NCBI RefSeq assembly: GCF_001540865.1
Contig: NC_033645.1
Location: 3,280,773-3,344,772 of the forward strand
Direction of reading: 5' to 3'
Length of the DNA stretch: 64,000 nt
Source: Ananas comosus
Lineage: Eukaryota > Streptophyta > Magnoliopsida > Poales > Bromeliaceae
Shown here in pieces: positions 22,885 to 34,375 of this stretch; within the stretch, counting starts at the first letter, position 1; every line of letters starts with the position of its first letter. The translations under genes were made by a program, and so were the position numbers. The notes beneath the pieces were generated by a model. The model saw nothing but the letters and a program-made list of their open reading frames with translations. It was not told where the DNA came from and ran no database searches.

Positions 22885-24145
22885 ACTCTCTCTCTCTCTA
22901 TATATATATATTGAGAGAGAGAGAGAGAGAGAGGTCCGCTCATCCCGTCCACAATGTCAGGTCAAGTGGGTGCACCGCATGCACTTGCCAGTGAGCCGTG
23001 TTTTTCAGGCAATTGGTTTTCCTTCTCGTTTTGGCAGTTTCGGAGCGTAAAACAAAAATATGCTATTTTTTAAAAATCTGTAAAATATTTTTACGAAAAA
23101 AATAATTTTATGCAGAATCAAACAAGCGAAATATCATTTTCTAATTTTTTTAAAAAAATTCAAACTGATTTTACGGAAACCAAAGCGTATGCCAAAATAT
23201 TATTATATATTTGATATTAGCAATACTAAGTTAATAATATATACACGCACGGATTGCATGTACAAACACGCTTCATGTCACGATCCAAAGTTGGCGCATT
23301 CCGCCGCCACCCACCCGAAATATCACCTTCCCAAGGTACGCAGAATAGAATAGTATTACTCCGTACTAATTAGTAATTAATTACCAACCATTCAGATTTG
23401 ATACGTGTATATAATTACGGCTCATTAACGCGTCAACGTCGCCCCAAAATTCGTCGCTTATTGTTCACCCATCCACAGGCACAAGTGTAGCGGCGCAAAA
23501 GCGCTTTATTAGGAAGTACTTTTTCGGAAGTAACATATAATAATAAGAGGCAATGGCGCTATCTACCAATCCGGGGAGTATAAATCGAACTATTTCTATC
23601 ACGCTTTTTGTTTCGATTCGAATATAAATAAAAACTAATTGTCACAGAAATAGATATAAGTTTAGATATAAGATCGATATAAAATAATTTTATATTTGGT
23701 TGAGTATTGAATTTAGTTTAGATATAAGCAAAATAATATTTGGTTGGAATAAGTGTAATAAGAAGAATAATTTGTGATTATAAATAGAAAATAATGATAT
23801 TGCCTTTTTTAATTATATTTCAATTAAAATTTTTAAATTTTATATTGAAAATTTTAAATTTAAATATATAACTCTTAAATTTTAAGAATACAAAATTAAA
23901 ATTTGAATTTAAAAATCTCAAATTCGAAAATTCAAAGTTTTAAATTTTAAATTTAAGATCAAATCTAAATTTAGAAATGTAAAATTTTAAACTTTAAATT
24001 TAAAAAATATATATCAATTTAAAATTTAAAATTGAAAATTTTGAATTTAAAATTCTAAATTTTAATTCTAAGATTACAAATTATAAATTTTTAAAATTTA
24101 TTATTTAAATTTTAAATTTTAATTTTAAATTTAAATTTAAAAATT
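22885..24145. other. AT-rich spacer with a low-complexity AAATTTT region
   Basis: A TC/TA/GA microsatellite lies at 22888-22933. From about 23810 to 24150 the sequence is a jumble of AAATTTTAAATTT-like words in both orientations, without a clear repeat period. No gene recognised. Confidence 0.5.
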
Positions 24146-24149
24146 AAAT

Positions 24150-24352
24150 AGGGGTGGGAATAGCTATTTTCACTCCTATTCCAGGGGGAGGGGTGGGTTT
24201 GCTATCTCACCTCTTAACAGGTTATTCCGGAATAACCTGTTAAAAGGTGAGATAGCAATCCCACCATTTTTTTTTTTTATTTGAGTATAAGGAGTGGGAT
24301 AACAGGTTTTTCCGCCGGCCACCCCTTATACCCCAACCAAATAGGGGCTTAA
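24150..24352. mobile_element. MITE-like element with a 75-bp central hairpin
   Basis: The ends are AATAGGGGTGGGAATAGC on the left and, reverse-complemented, TAAGCCCCTATTTGGTTGGG on the right. The core 24191-24265 is an inverted repeat with arms of about 37 bp around the centre TTCCGGAA; the arms include GCTATCTCACCT and AGGTGAGATAGC. Elements ending in CCAACCAAATAGGGG are common plant MITEs. Confidence 0.5.
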
Positions 24353-24379
24353 GGAACTCTTAAGCTCGGTTAAGACAAC

Positions 24380-25270
24380 ATTAGCTTCCTTTGGGGATTA
24401 GAGCGGCCTATTCAATTCAAATCGTATATCAGCCTCCAATCGATTGTGGATATCTGAATCTTTCAACATGAATGAAATAAAATAGGCGGTCTTCCAATTG
24501 GGAAGTGATAAGGCGTCGGCCCTGACGGATTTCCGCTAAGATTCTATTAAACCTTCTGGGACATAATTAAGGAGGATATCTTTAACCTATTTTAGGAGAT
24601 GTATGGGGCCACAAATTGAATGAGGGTAGTTCTACTCGTGTCGGATGGCCCGATTCTTCTGATAAGATTATTCGTTATAGCTTCGTTAGTCATTCTCGCA
24701 AGACATTTTGCCACCAACAGGAAAAGAAATTGAGATAACGGAGCCTCCTCACATATTCCTCTCTTAGTCTTAATCCATTTAGTCGCCTCTCCGTTGACCA
24801 TTATGACTACTTTCACATAGCACACACGAAGTTCGATCCATCCGCACCACTTGTTGTCAAAACGGTGGACCACCTATTCACACGTTGTGTTTTCAGCAAA
24901 TTTATTTTAGTGATGGGTCTGGAGGGCGTTCAGGCTAGGGACCTGGGGAATGACGTGATCTCCGTTTGGGACAGATGGAAGGGTAGGAAAGGAATGCACT
25001 TTCCGAGAAACAGTCTAACTTAGTAGGTTGCTGGTGGGTCATTTGAACGATACGATTTTTAGAAAGATCGAATCGGACCCGATACAAGTAGTTTATAAGC
25101 TCAAACAGTTGATGATAGATTGGGACTACCTCCTCCCAGCAAAACAGTGCATGTAGTGGCTTCTTTTTTTTTTTCGGTCAACAGAGATTCTGGCTGCCTC
25201 ACCTCTGTAATCTAGTTCATCAATCAGATGAATGATGTAGGTAGTGTGCTATCTTTCTCCTAAAAATATA
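24380..25270 (+). mobile_element. Decayed L1-type LINE with an internal inversion
   Basis: The plus-strand part 24480-24605 encodes reverse-transcriptase fragments LGSDKAS, then after a one-base frameshift PDGFPLRFY, TFWDIIKEDIFNLF and EMYGA, with stop codons where Gln is expected. 24873-24606 reads on the minus strand: MVNGEATKWIKTKRGICEEA, PLSQFLFLLVAKCLARMT and TLIQF, stopping just at the expected FADD catalytic motif. From about 24864 the plus strand resumes with VDHLFTRCVF, the C-terminal zinc-knuckle region. The 3' end (about 25195-25265) is GTAGTGTGCTATCTTTCTCC followed by A-rich sequence. It is non-functional. Confidence 0.75.
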
Positions 25271-26245
25271 TATATAATAATAATTTTTTTTTTGAATTAA
25301 ATTAATGTATTATTAAAATTTTGCAAATCTAGAATTGGTGGGCGGGCTCTGTATACTGATTTGAAAAAAAAGAAAAAGGAAAAGAGTCAATAGTTTACGG
25401 ATGCTACTCTGTACACTTGTAAATAAAATGCATGGTTTTAAGCAAATATTGGCTTGCGTGCATTAATCCAACAAAGTATTATTACCAACTAATTATTTAT
25501 TCGGAAACAAAACCAATCAAAATGGAAAATGATAAATTATTTTCAATTAAATTAGCGCGTGTCGAGAGTCCTCTCTCCATCCGTCGCAGGTTTTCTATGA
25601 TCGGACGGTCCATACGGGGCGGCGCAGGATAAGGAAGCGCAGATTGCAGGGCGCACGTTAGCAAGATCCCCTGCCGTAAAAGTCGCTCCCAGAGAAAACG
25701 ATAAAATATTGCATGAACCTGGTGCACACTGAACCGTATCTCTAAAAAAAAGAACTATTATATGTTTGTAAAGTTACAAAATAATTTAAATACATGTTTT
25801 TTACATATGTATAAATGAATTTTTAACATGTATTTATAAATTTTATGAATTAATATATGTGACTATATTATAATTTATTTTTAAATATAAATTAAGGTTC
25901 ATGAGATATATATAGATACACCTGGTGTAGGTATTTGTTTTCCAAAGGAAACACCCACCATTTTTATCTCTCTCGCACGCAGTACGGGTGTTGTTTACAG
26001 TTTCTCCCTCACCTCCCGCCTCTCTTTCTCTCGTCCTTTTTTGTTTAACCCTGCGTTTTTCTTTAAAAAAAAAGGAAAACCCTAAGGATCGAAACCTTTT
26101 TGTTTCCTTTTCGATTAAACTCCCGTGCTTCGCTTCCATTTTGCTTCGAATTCCTTCTTCCTCTATTCAATTGTTCGGTTTTTCCAACATTTTTCGCAAT
26201 TTTTGGGCAGAATTTGAATATTTTTTGTCCTTCTTTTTTGTTTTT
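25271..26245. other. Intergenic spacer before the 97-residue protein gene
   Basis: AT-rich, no gene recognised. A weak inverted pair (CATGAACCTGGTGCA near 25711; GGTTCATGAG and ACACCTGGTGTAGG at 25892-25932) may mark a small decayed element. Confidence 0.35.
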
Positions 26246-26491
26246 TGGTGAAACTCGATTCGAATCTGGTTTTGGATCTTCTTATATACAATGGAGTGAT
26301 CAAATTGGCGTTGACTTATCTGAAGACCAAATTGGAGCGAAATATGGGTAAGGATTTTGTTTCCTTCATTGGATTTGGAGTAGATTGAGGTGCTATGTTG
26401 TCAAATTAGGGTTTTTATTATTCGATTTGAATTTTCCTTGCTTTGATGCGTAGAGTAAGCTCCGGAGCTCAAATTATACTACTAAGCGGTA
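26246..26491 (+). promoter_or_regulatory. 5' leader with a short leader intron
   Basis: The leader exon ends at 26347 (AATATGG before GTAAGG). A possible acceptor GATGCGTAG ends at 26453, and the second leader exon reaches the ATG at 26492. An in-frame TAA three codons before the ATG confirms the start. Splice sites are by consensus only. Confidence 0.45.
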
Positions 26492-29400
26492 ATGGATTCG
26501 GATTTTGCGGAAGTTCTTGTGTGTAATGGGAATAAGCCCTCGGTAGAATTCGGTTCGGAGGAGGTGGTGGATAAGGAGGAGGATGAGGAGGAGACGAACA
26601 TGCTTCTGCGGACGACGGTGAATGGAGGGATAGTGGAGGGTAAGGGGCCGAAGAGCTCGAGGAGGAAGGTGCAGTGGAATGATCTAAATGGCAACAAGCT
26701 TGTGGAAGTGCTAGAGTTCCAACCAAGGTGAGATTTTGGGTTTTGATTAGTAAATGCTATTTTCTTTGCTCTTTTGTTTCAATTGTGCTCTTTTAGTTGT
26801 TGAAAATGCCTTAATTTCATTGTTATTACATGATGCATATATGGGTTTAGGCTGGAGATAGTTGTGATTAGTTACTACTAAGTTATTTAAATATCTAGTG
26901 AAGAGTTCAGAATGGTTAAGTAGGAGATGTTCAATTTGTTACGATTTAGTGCTTTGAAAATATATTGAAGAGTCCATAATGATTATAAGCTGTTGTCTTA
27001 TTTGCACAAGTGAAAAGCCATTTGTCTGGTAATAGAATCATAAGGGCATGCATGACTTAATTCTGTATCAAATGCATGCAGTTAAACTTACAGTATGAAA
27101 TTAATGCCATATGAATAATTTCGGATCTTTTGATCAACATTATTATTCTGGTTCAATATCAGAAGCTAGAAATGTAAATGCAGACAAAATTGCAATATCC
27201 AATTTTTCTCTTCCTTGGTTCTTCCTTTTCCTTCTTGCGCTGTATTTTTTATTGCTTTTTTTGTTCTTTCTTATTCATTCATGCCAAATGTTAGTCATGT
27301 GGCCTTTGAGTTTTAAGCTTTTACTATACAACCGAAAAGACCTGCTTCCAGATGCAACTGGAACAGGAAGACACCCCTTGACTGCGAAGACTGTTCATGG
27401 AAGTTCCTACATGTATGATGGTTTTCAAACCGTCTATGCCTACTTGGCTTTCCTGCTTTCTTTTTCATGGACCCTTTTCCAATTTTTCTCCATGATTCAC
27501 TATTCCTGAGGCTTGTAGAGTGATGTTGTTGGGTACTGTTATCTGAAAGAGGACACTAGTTAAAAATGAAAAAGAAAAAAGAACGCAATTTTTTATATTT
27601 CTCATTGATTGTGTAGATATGCATGAGAAACAAGTACGCATATCCATGAGTTTCTCATTGATTGTATACTTACGGCAATGCATAACTGTCTTATTGCTGG
27701 TATCTACGGAGACGGTAGCACTGTATACATGTGTGATATGATGGGCATCTGTAGGTCCATATTCTCTTTGTAGGGCTTGAAGAAATTAAGGTCGTACATA
27801 ACATCTCATTTGAGTTTAATAAAGAACATGTGAAGTTCGTATTTCCAGTACATGTGCCTCTTATTTTACTCCAAACCGCAAGTAAAATTGAGCAAGAAAT
27901 GTAGAAAGCACCATATATTACCCAACTTTATGTGGAAGTTGTAAATACATGGGATTAACTTTGAATTTTCATTTGTAATTCCCGCTTGGGCTTCATTTAT
28001 TTTTGTTTGATCTTTCTCTTTATACATCGTCATTTCTTGTAAGCTGCGTGTATCTCTTTGTAGCGGTCCGTATGTACTTTTGGTACATTATGAGGTTCTG
28101 TCTTCTTCGTGCTGTTGTCCGCTGACTTTATTTCCTTATACTGTGGTAGAGTTACGCACCCCTCTTGTTTCTCTTTTTCCTTTCTCTCTCCCTCTCTCTC
28201 TCCCCCTTTCTCTGGAAGGAAGCTTGGTTGTCAGGACCCAATTTAGAAAAACCCAAGAATGAACTATTCCTTTTTTTTAAAACAAAGAATGAACTCATTT
28301 TAGATATATACCTAGAGCTAGCAACAGTGGTTTGTTAGATTTTTGTGCATGAATGGCGTGGATCAATGTACTGTCTATCATCTCAGGAAGATGAAAGAAT
28401 TATGAAGATTGGTTGGGTGGATATAGTATCAATTGACTGAAAAACAAGGAATACTGGAGATAATTCTTTCTTTTTTTTTTGAGAGATAATATTGGAGATA
28501 ATTCTTGATGGTTGCAGTCGGTGAATATAGAGCATCAGCCTCTTCTCTTCCTCTGTTTCTTCTGAACACTCTGTGCACGTTTGTTGGTCTATTTTTGAAT
28601 TACCCATGTTACTTAAACATTTTAATCGTTGCAATCATTGCTGTTTGCTCTTTAAATTAGCTAATTCACAGGAAATTCGTACCTGTGCAAGTGCAAGAAA
28701 TCATATGCTTCATAGCAGTGGCAAAAACTTTTTCTGGATTTGGAATGTCTTAGACAGCAGTGTAAGATCTTAATACAGAGTAATTTTTTTCAACTTTTGC
28801 TTGCTATCAGTGCTAATTTTGTTTTTACGGGTCACTAGAGCCTTACGTCACCACAAAGGTAACAAGGGACTGGTGTAGGCACATAATGGATCACTAGAGC
28901 CTTACATCACCAACCACCAAAAGGAAATGAAGTTAGAAAATTGTTAATAAAGAGCATATGTAAACTAGTACGTTGATCATTTGGGAGAAAACCTTTCTTG
29001 TAACTTTTGGATCTATGCAGCTTGGCCTCCTCTAATGTTTTCTGTGACTTTCAGGTTTTTGTCTCTTCAACTGACTTACTACATAAATGGGAATGATGAT
29101 TTTGTAATTTACTTAAGTGTTCAAAGCAAATTAAACCTTTACCCTGAAATTAGTTTTTCTAAAAGTAATTGATGATGTTAGTTGTTCATTGTCACATCGT
29201 GTAAAGCTTGTCTTGTGTAGAAAGTCATTGTGTCCTCAAGTGTGGTTGTGGTTTGGTTTGAAGTCAATTTTTTTCAGCGACCAGATGCTAACCATTTGGT
29301 CCATTTCCAAATTGTTAGGTCTGAAAACTTCCATAGCATGTTTGGCAGTACAAAGCACCAAAAATTTCACATAAAAAATGTTATACTAATCCAATCCATT

Positions 29401-29975
29401 AGCTCAGACATTTTCGAACAACTTACTCAGATTAACTCTACTATGTTTAAATTGCTTCCTTTGAGTCCACTAATTTTACTTAGCTGTTATTGGGCTGACG
29501 TGATTTGACTGCATTGTAATAGTTAGTGGACTCGATTCGAGCAGTTTGAACCTGGAGCAGGTAATAAAGCAACCTATATGACCTTCCCTTTCTTGTAAGT
29601 ATTCTGATTTTCTCAAACATTATCTTCTGATAGAAAAGCTATTAGTAGAACTGAGAGAAAAAGAAAAAAACCTTTATCAAATTAGTTATTGTGATGGTGT
29701 TGAAATTCTGATAACTCTATCCAGATTGCTATACTAGGTAAAAGGAAATCAAAGAACAGTCATATTTGAAGTTGCAAATTCTCTGGTTGCTTCCTAATAC
29801 TAGCAAAGCAAGTGAATATTCTTTCTTTGGCTATTAAATTTTCTTAGTTACCTAAAGAAATTATCTTCATGTTAGTCTTGAATCCTCAACAGCTTTATCT
29901 TATTTGGTTTTGTGCAGCGATTCAAGCGACTCAGAGGAAGAGTATGTAGATTCTTGTTCCTGTTCTATTACATAG
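26492..29975 (+). CDS. Conserved acidic plant protein of unknown function, 97 aa
   Basis: Exon 1 is 26492-26727 and ends CCAAG before GTGAGA. After a 3.19-kb intron exon 2 is 29918-29975, beginning after TTTTGTGCAG. The junction restores one Ser codon in exact phase. The N-terminal half is acidic (EEVVDKEEDEEETN). The centre SSRRKVQWNDLNGNKLVEVL and the tail EFQPSDSSDSEEEYVDSCSC-SIT match a short conserved region I recall in many plant proteins (VQWND..GNKLAEVLEF.PSD..DS) without a known function. The last four residues C-S-I-T have CaaX form and a second Cys lies two positions before, so lipid attachment is possible. The open frame 27111-27509 in the intron has no features of a gene. The intron may hold unrecognised elements. 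Confidence 0.75.
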
Positions 29976-30660
29976 ATCACTTGCATATATGTGTGGAATT
30001 ATAATTGGAGACCTAACTGTTGTCGCAGTTTCGGCGATGGGTCCTCAATTTGGGAGCATGCAATTTTTGGCTGGGCTCAACTTTGCTGTTGCCTGGGTGG
30101 CCGAAGGTCTCGCTCATGAAAGCAGCATGACAATTATCAGGATCATATTTTTCATTTATATCATTGAAAATTGGTGAATTGGTGAATCTGAAATGGAGCA
30201 TCTTTTCAGATTAAAAGGTGATCAGGGCTCAACGTATGGACAAAGAATGCTATGGACATGATTTCAGTGATGGGCTGGAATTAGAGAAACAACTAATGAG
30301 GAAATTATTGTTACTGATAATGAGGAAAGCAGTATCTTTTGTATGCTTTTTCGAGGTGTATATCATTAATTTGTAAGCTTAGCTCTAATGATTGTTTTGC
30401 GGATGAGCTTAGATTTGCTAAAAAATTGGGCGTTTTGTGATTTTTGACTCGATATTGTTTTTAGGTTCATGATACAATTTTATAAAGATCAGTTGATAAT
30501 GATGTATTTTCTACTTAGGTAAATGGTTGAGAAGTGCACAATTTAGGTGAATCAAAATGCCAATGTACAAAAAAAGTATGATCATGTGTCGCATTTATTG
30601 AACAAGGACAGCTTATATTGGGAAGGTATCTAGGGTTCATATTCATGACTTCTACATTGC
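29976..30660. other. 3' flank of the 97-residue protein gene
   Basis: Untranslated region and spacer; only short, featureless open frames on both strands. Confidence 0.4.
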
Positions 30661-30676
30661 TGAAAATGATCTTCCC

Positions 30677-30777
30677 GAGATCCAAGTTCGAATTCTAGTT
30701 GATTCACATTTCTAACTAAATTTATTTCTAAATGAAATAAACGAAGCGGATAGCGTGCTACTTATCTTTTAAAAAAA
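30677..30777 (+). mobile_element. 5'-truncated SINE with a 15-bp target duplication
   Basis: Body CCAAGTTCGAATTCTAGTTG (B-box region), tail AACGAAGCGGATAGCGTGCT and ACTTATCTTTT followed by an A-run. It is flanked by GAAAATGATCTTCCC (30662-30676) and GAAAATGGTCTTCCC (30778-30792), a 15-bp duplication with one mismatch. The A-box half is missing, as in 5'-truncated target-primed insertions. Confidence 0.75.
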
Positions 30778-30887
30778 GAAAATGGTCTTCCCCCCTGCTA
30801 CTTTATGCAGAGTTTCCGGTCAGTGTCTACTAAAGAAAAGTGGGAAAAAAAGAGAAAACTGAACAAAGCTTCAATTGTTTTATTTTT

Positions 30888-31025
30888 TCTGAGAGAGAAA
30901 AGTAGCTAGTTATCTGCCATGTTCATTTTTGCTAAAAAAATTCAGCTAAAAATATAAAATAATTAAACTTCGAATTTGAAGAAATTTCAGATACCGACTA
31001 TCAAATCTTTAGCGCTGCTACATAT
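30888..31025 (-). mobile_element. Degenerate SINE copy
   Basis: In plus orientation it runs CTGAGAGAGAAAAGTAGCTA, then AATTAAACTTCGAATTTGAA, then GATACCGACTATCAAATC, in the same order as the better copies at 32510 and 61247 but with more changes. Confidence 0.5.
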
Positions 31026-31425
31026 GGTCAGTAAAAAAATAACAAAGTAAAAAAGATCAAAAGCACCAGTTCCATGCTCTCCAATTACCCAAAATGATTT
31101 CTGATCCCAACTGTGGGAAAGGCACCAAGAGATGCCCAAAGAAGGAAAGCTTTCTTTGAGTTCATTTACTCTAAAATTTTGTGAAGCTGTTGGCAATAAG
31201 AAAAGCTCCTTATTTAATTATTAAACAATGTGGGGATTCTCACCAAAAAAAAAAAGAAAAGAAAAAATCTAAAGTAGTTGACCTGAAAGATAATTGATAT
31301 TACATGATTGATTTTGCTATTTACAGGGCAAACATAATATATCTTGTCATGATTAGTCTATATTTTTAAATGAATAATAAAAATAGTTCTGTAAATATTA
31401 ATTCCTAATTTAAAAATATAATGCA

Positions 31426-31545
31426 CCACTTCTCACGAGGTCATCTATTCTAACACTATTCTAGTTACTAGACAGTTTAACTCTTTTAATCTTTTGCACC
31501 TAGTCACCATCCAGAATGTTATAACAGGATTAAAAAGTTTTAGTT
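31426..31545. repeat. Second copy of the 5S-rRNA-like repeat
   Basis: Nearly the same text as 2876-2990: CCACTTCTCACGAGGTCATC, CTATTCTAAC, CAGTTTAACT, ATCTTTTGCACC and a common end GGATTAAAAAGTTTT, after which the two copies diverge. The first 70 bp align by eye with the complement of plant 5S rRNA (ACTTCCCAGGAGGTCACCC, CTAGTACTACTCT, GCTTAACTTC). Confidence 0.5.
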
Positions 31546-31954
31546 ATATTATATTTCATATAGAGAACTATTTCAAATTTTAAATATGTCACAAAAATTC
31601 AACAAGTAGAAATCTTAGATTGTCTTTTTTAACTTTGTTAAGGAATTTTGCGAAGTTAGCCAAAAAAATTTATTTTTTTCAAAAAAAATGGTCTCTCTAA
31701 AATGGTGACAGAAATTGGTTGGCCACAGCAAGTTTTTACTTTGGGCAAAATGAAAATGTGATCCTCTTCTATTTATTTAATACTAGGTCCCACTCTGACA
31801 TGTGAGTACTGGTCCTGATTCCTCTATCTCTAAGGTAGGGATGGCTCGTGGAAATATGGAATGTTGTTTAGCTGTATTAAGTACCTTCCTTTGGCTGCTA
31901 CCTCAATTGAATCAGGCCATTTTCTGAGGAAAGGAAGTAAATGCACTGCTCTAT

Positions 31955-31996
<42 letters not shown>

Positions 31997-32094
31997 CATT
32001 GATATCAAAAATTACTTGGATGCTCACATTTTAAGTGGTTGGCATGAAAAAGCTTGATAATGATTTTTTCCCTACGTAAATGGCAAAAAGTTTA
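31546..32094. other. AT-rich spacer with a (GA)n microsatellite
   Basis: No gene recognised. A (GA)n tract occupies 31958-31991. Confidence 0.4.
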
Positions 32095-32330
32095 ATGATT
32101 ATCATTCGAGATTTTAAATTTCAATGTCTAACTAATTCATATTTTTACCTAAGTTTATTTAAAAGAAAAAATGAACAAAGTAAATAACATATTACCTTTC
32201 TCACTTAAAAATTATCTCTTGCACAAATTTGAAGTCTAATTGCTTCACATTTTTCGCTAAGTTTAGTTTTACAAAAAAATATATATATATAAATGAAGCG
32301 GAAAACAAGTTACTTTTCTCTCTCAATATA
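32095..32330 (+). mobile_element. Two degenerate plus-strand SINE tails
   Basis: 32095-32215 and 32225-32330 each contain the SINE body-to-tail order (TTCA/CTAATTG..TTCACATTT, CTAAGTTTA, AAATGAAGCGGAAAACAAGT or AACATATTACCTTTCTC). They are diverged and lack clear ends. Confidence 0.35.
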
Positions 32331-32509
32331 TATATATATAAAATCTTCCCAAGTTTAGATCGTGAAAGTTTGAATGTCGGCGGAACAAATTATAATGTAT
32401 CTATGAAAAGAATTTATCTTAATATGAAAACATAATGTCTAGAAAACTATGATATCATCCATTGTACATTTCTAGTCATATTGCTCATCAATCAAAATTA
32501 CTGCATCTT

Positions 32510-32656
32510 ATTTTTTTGAGAGATAGGTAGCACATTATCTGCTTCGTTTATTTCATTTAGAAATAAACTTAGCTAAAAATGTAAATCAATTAAGATTCGA
32601 ATTTGAGATTTTCGATATCAATCATTAAACTCTTTGTCATTTGCTCTAGGAACAGG
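32510..32656 (-). mobile_element. SINE copy with target duplication
   Basis: In plus orientation: T-run, GAGAGATAGGTAGCACATTA, CTTCGTTTATTTCATTTAG, AAATAAACTTAGC, AGATTCGAATTTGAGA (B-box complement), CTTTGTCATTTGCTCTAGG (A-box complement). Flanks ACTGCATCTT (left) and ACTGTATCTT (right) form a duplication with one mismatch. Confidence 0.7.
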
Positions 32657-33009
32657 TTGATAACTACTGTATCTTTTTGAACAAGCAAAAAGATATGTTA
32701 GTAAACAAAAAACTTTTTCCCAGCGAGGCTAAATATAGAAGTGGGTAGTGCGACGAGCGTCCGAGCTCTTATGCCAAGTAATGGTGCTCCGCTCTCTCAT
32801 TAGCCGAAAGTTGGCCCCCGCTGCTGTATGTAAGTAAACATAAATTATAGAAATAGGGACATAAATAGTAAGAGACAGTTAATGCAATTTAATATGGCGA
32901 CAGGACGAACCGATACGGCCGGATTAAATTAAAGGGCTTCATGACAAATTACTGTCCGGCATGCAATTACTTTTGGTACGTCCTACTGCAGTAGTCGTAA
33001 ACTCTAAAA
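32657..33009. other. Spacer between repeats
   Basis: No gene or element ends recognised in this stretch. Confidence 0.4.
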
Positions 33010-33395
33010 AAAAATTGTGAATTGCCGGATTGGTCCTCAAATTATGAGGCCGGAAGTATTTTAATTCTCAAAGTTTAATTTGTTGTGATTCATGATTCGA
33101 ACTTTCAAAATTATTATAATTATATCCCGCAATTTGATATAGTCGATCAAATTTTAATACATTGTTGATGTAAAAGTGACGTAGCATTTTAATTATTAGC
33201 GTATTATTAATCATAGTACTATTTTACGTTACCTCTATATTAGCAATATATATCAACATTTAGTTAGCTATATTAGGTTGTAGGACTTAATTGCAACAAC
33301 AAGTTTGGATTAAAAATTATGACAAATTAAAGTTTGAGGACAAAAGTGTCATCCGCCTCACAGTTTGAGGACTAAAAGTGTAATTTACCCCTATG
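33010..33395. mobile_element. Foldback MITE
   Basis: The left arm contains TGGTCCTCAAATTATGAGG and CTCAAAGTTTAATTTGT. The right arm, reverse-complemented, has GGTAAATTACACTTTTAGTC, CCTCAAACTGTGAGG and CTCAAACTTTAATTTGTC. It is related in end sequence (TAAATTAC) to the foldback in the CYC1 intron. Confidence 0.5.
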
Positions 33396-33469
33396 TTACG
33401 CGGAGCAGGACATTACCACAGTTAATGGACTCCCGTAGCAATAAATTCTAAAAATGTTATGTACTACTG

Positions 33470-33590
33470 ATCCCACCTATCCTAGTTGGTTAAGAATTTG
33501 ATAGTTCATAAGCAAAATTTCAAACTCGAAGCTTAGTTACTTTACATCTCTAGCTGAGTTAATTGTCTAAAAATAAAAAATAAAAAAAAA
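33470..33590 (+). mobile_element. Second type of SINE (tRNA-like head, poly-A tail)
   Basis: GATCCCACCTATCCTAGTTG GTTAAGAATTTGATAG resembles a pol III A-box region and CAAACTCGAA a weak B-box. It ends AAAATAAAAAATAAAAAAAA. It differs from the main SINE family and resembles Au-type plant SINEs from memory. Confidence 0.4.
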
Positions 33591-33806
33591 TGGGAGAAAA
33601 ATAGCCTCTAATAGGATCAAATCGAAAAGAAGAAAAGTTTACTTTTTTTTTTTTCTGATGGGAAAAGTTTATATACTATTTACTATTCTAAAAAATTTAT
33701 TATCGAGAATTAATTTATTTGTCATCCATCCCATTTCAACTTTCACAGCATCCAAAATTACGTGAGCGTTCAAAAGTTGAAAAAAAAATTGAGGATTAAA
33801 TATATA

Positions 33807-33950
33807 TTTTTTAGAGACGGGTAGCATGCTATCCGCTTTATTTATTTTATTTAAAAACAAACTTATCTAGAAATGTGAATCAATTAAAATTTAAATTTAG
33901 AATCTCGGATGCCAACCGATGTGCCACTTGCGCTAGAAATGGTCAGTTAA
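33807..33950 (-). mobile_element. SINE copy
   Basis: In plus orientation: TTTTTTAGAGACGGGTAGCA, TGCTATCCGCTTTATTTATT, AAACAAACTTATCTAG, then ATCTCGGATGCCAACCGATG and GCCACTTGCGCTAG. Same order as the copies at 32510 and 61247. Confidence 0.6.
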
Positions 33951-34375
33951 ATACTTCCAACCGACGTGCCATTTGCGCCAAGGGTTAAATACTTGGAAGG
34001 TCCAACCCACGTGTTAGATGAAGTCTAAGCAATAATTTTCCGCCTTTAGGTCAAGTGTAAGCAATAATTTTCCGCCTTCGGGTACAACGTGGCTGGATTC
34101 GAAGATAACCGACAAAAAGAATTTATTGCAATAGATCATTCACAGCTAATTTGCATCAAAAATTTATAAATTTTGAGCTTTTATAAAATTATGCCACCTT
34201 TTTCAATTTTGCAGATTCGGACTGAATTTTTCGCTATCAGACAAAAATATCCTTATTCTTTTTCTTTCTCTATCTTCTTTTTTTCTCTTTTTTTTTTCCT
34301 TTATTAATTTTTTCTTGAGGACGCGCTCCATATCGCCACCACCTGCCTCGAAGATGAGTTTCGTTACCTCCTCCT

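Noticed and set aside
27111..27509. 132-codon frame, hydrophobic
   Set aside because: It lies in a 3.2-kb intron, T-rich, and no known family or splice partners were seen.
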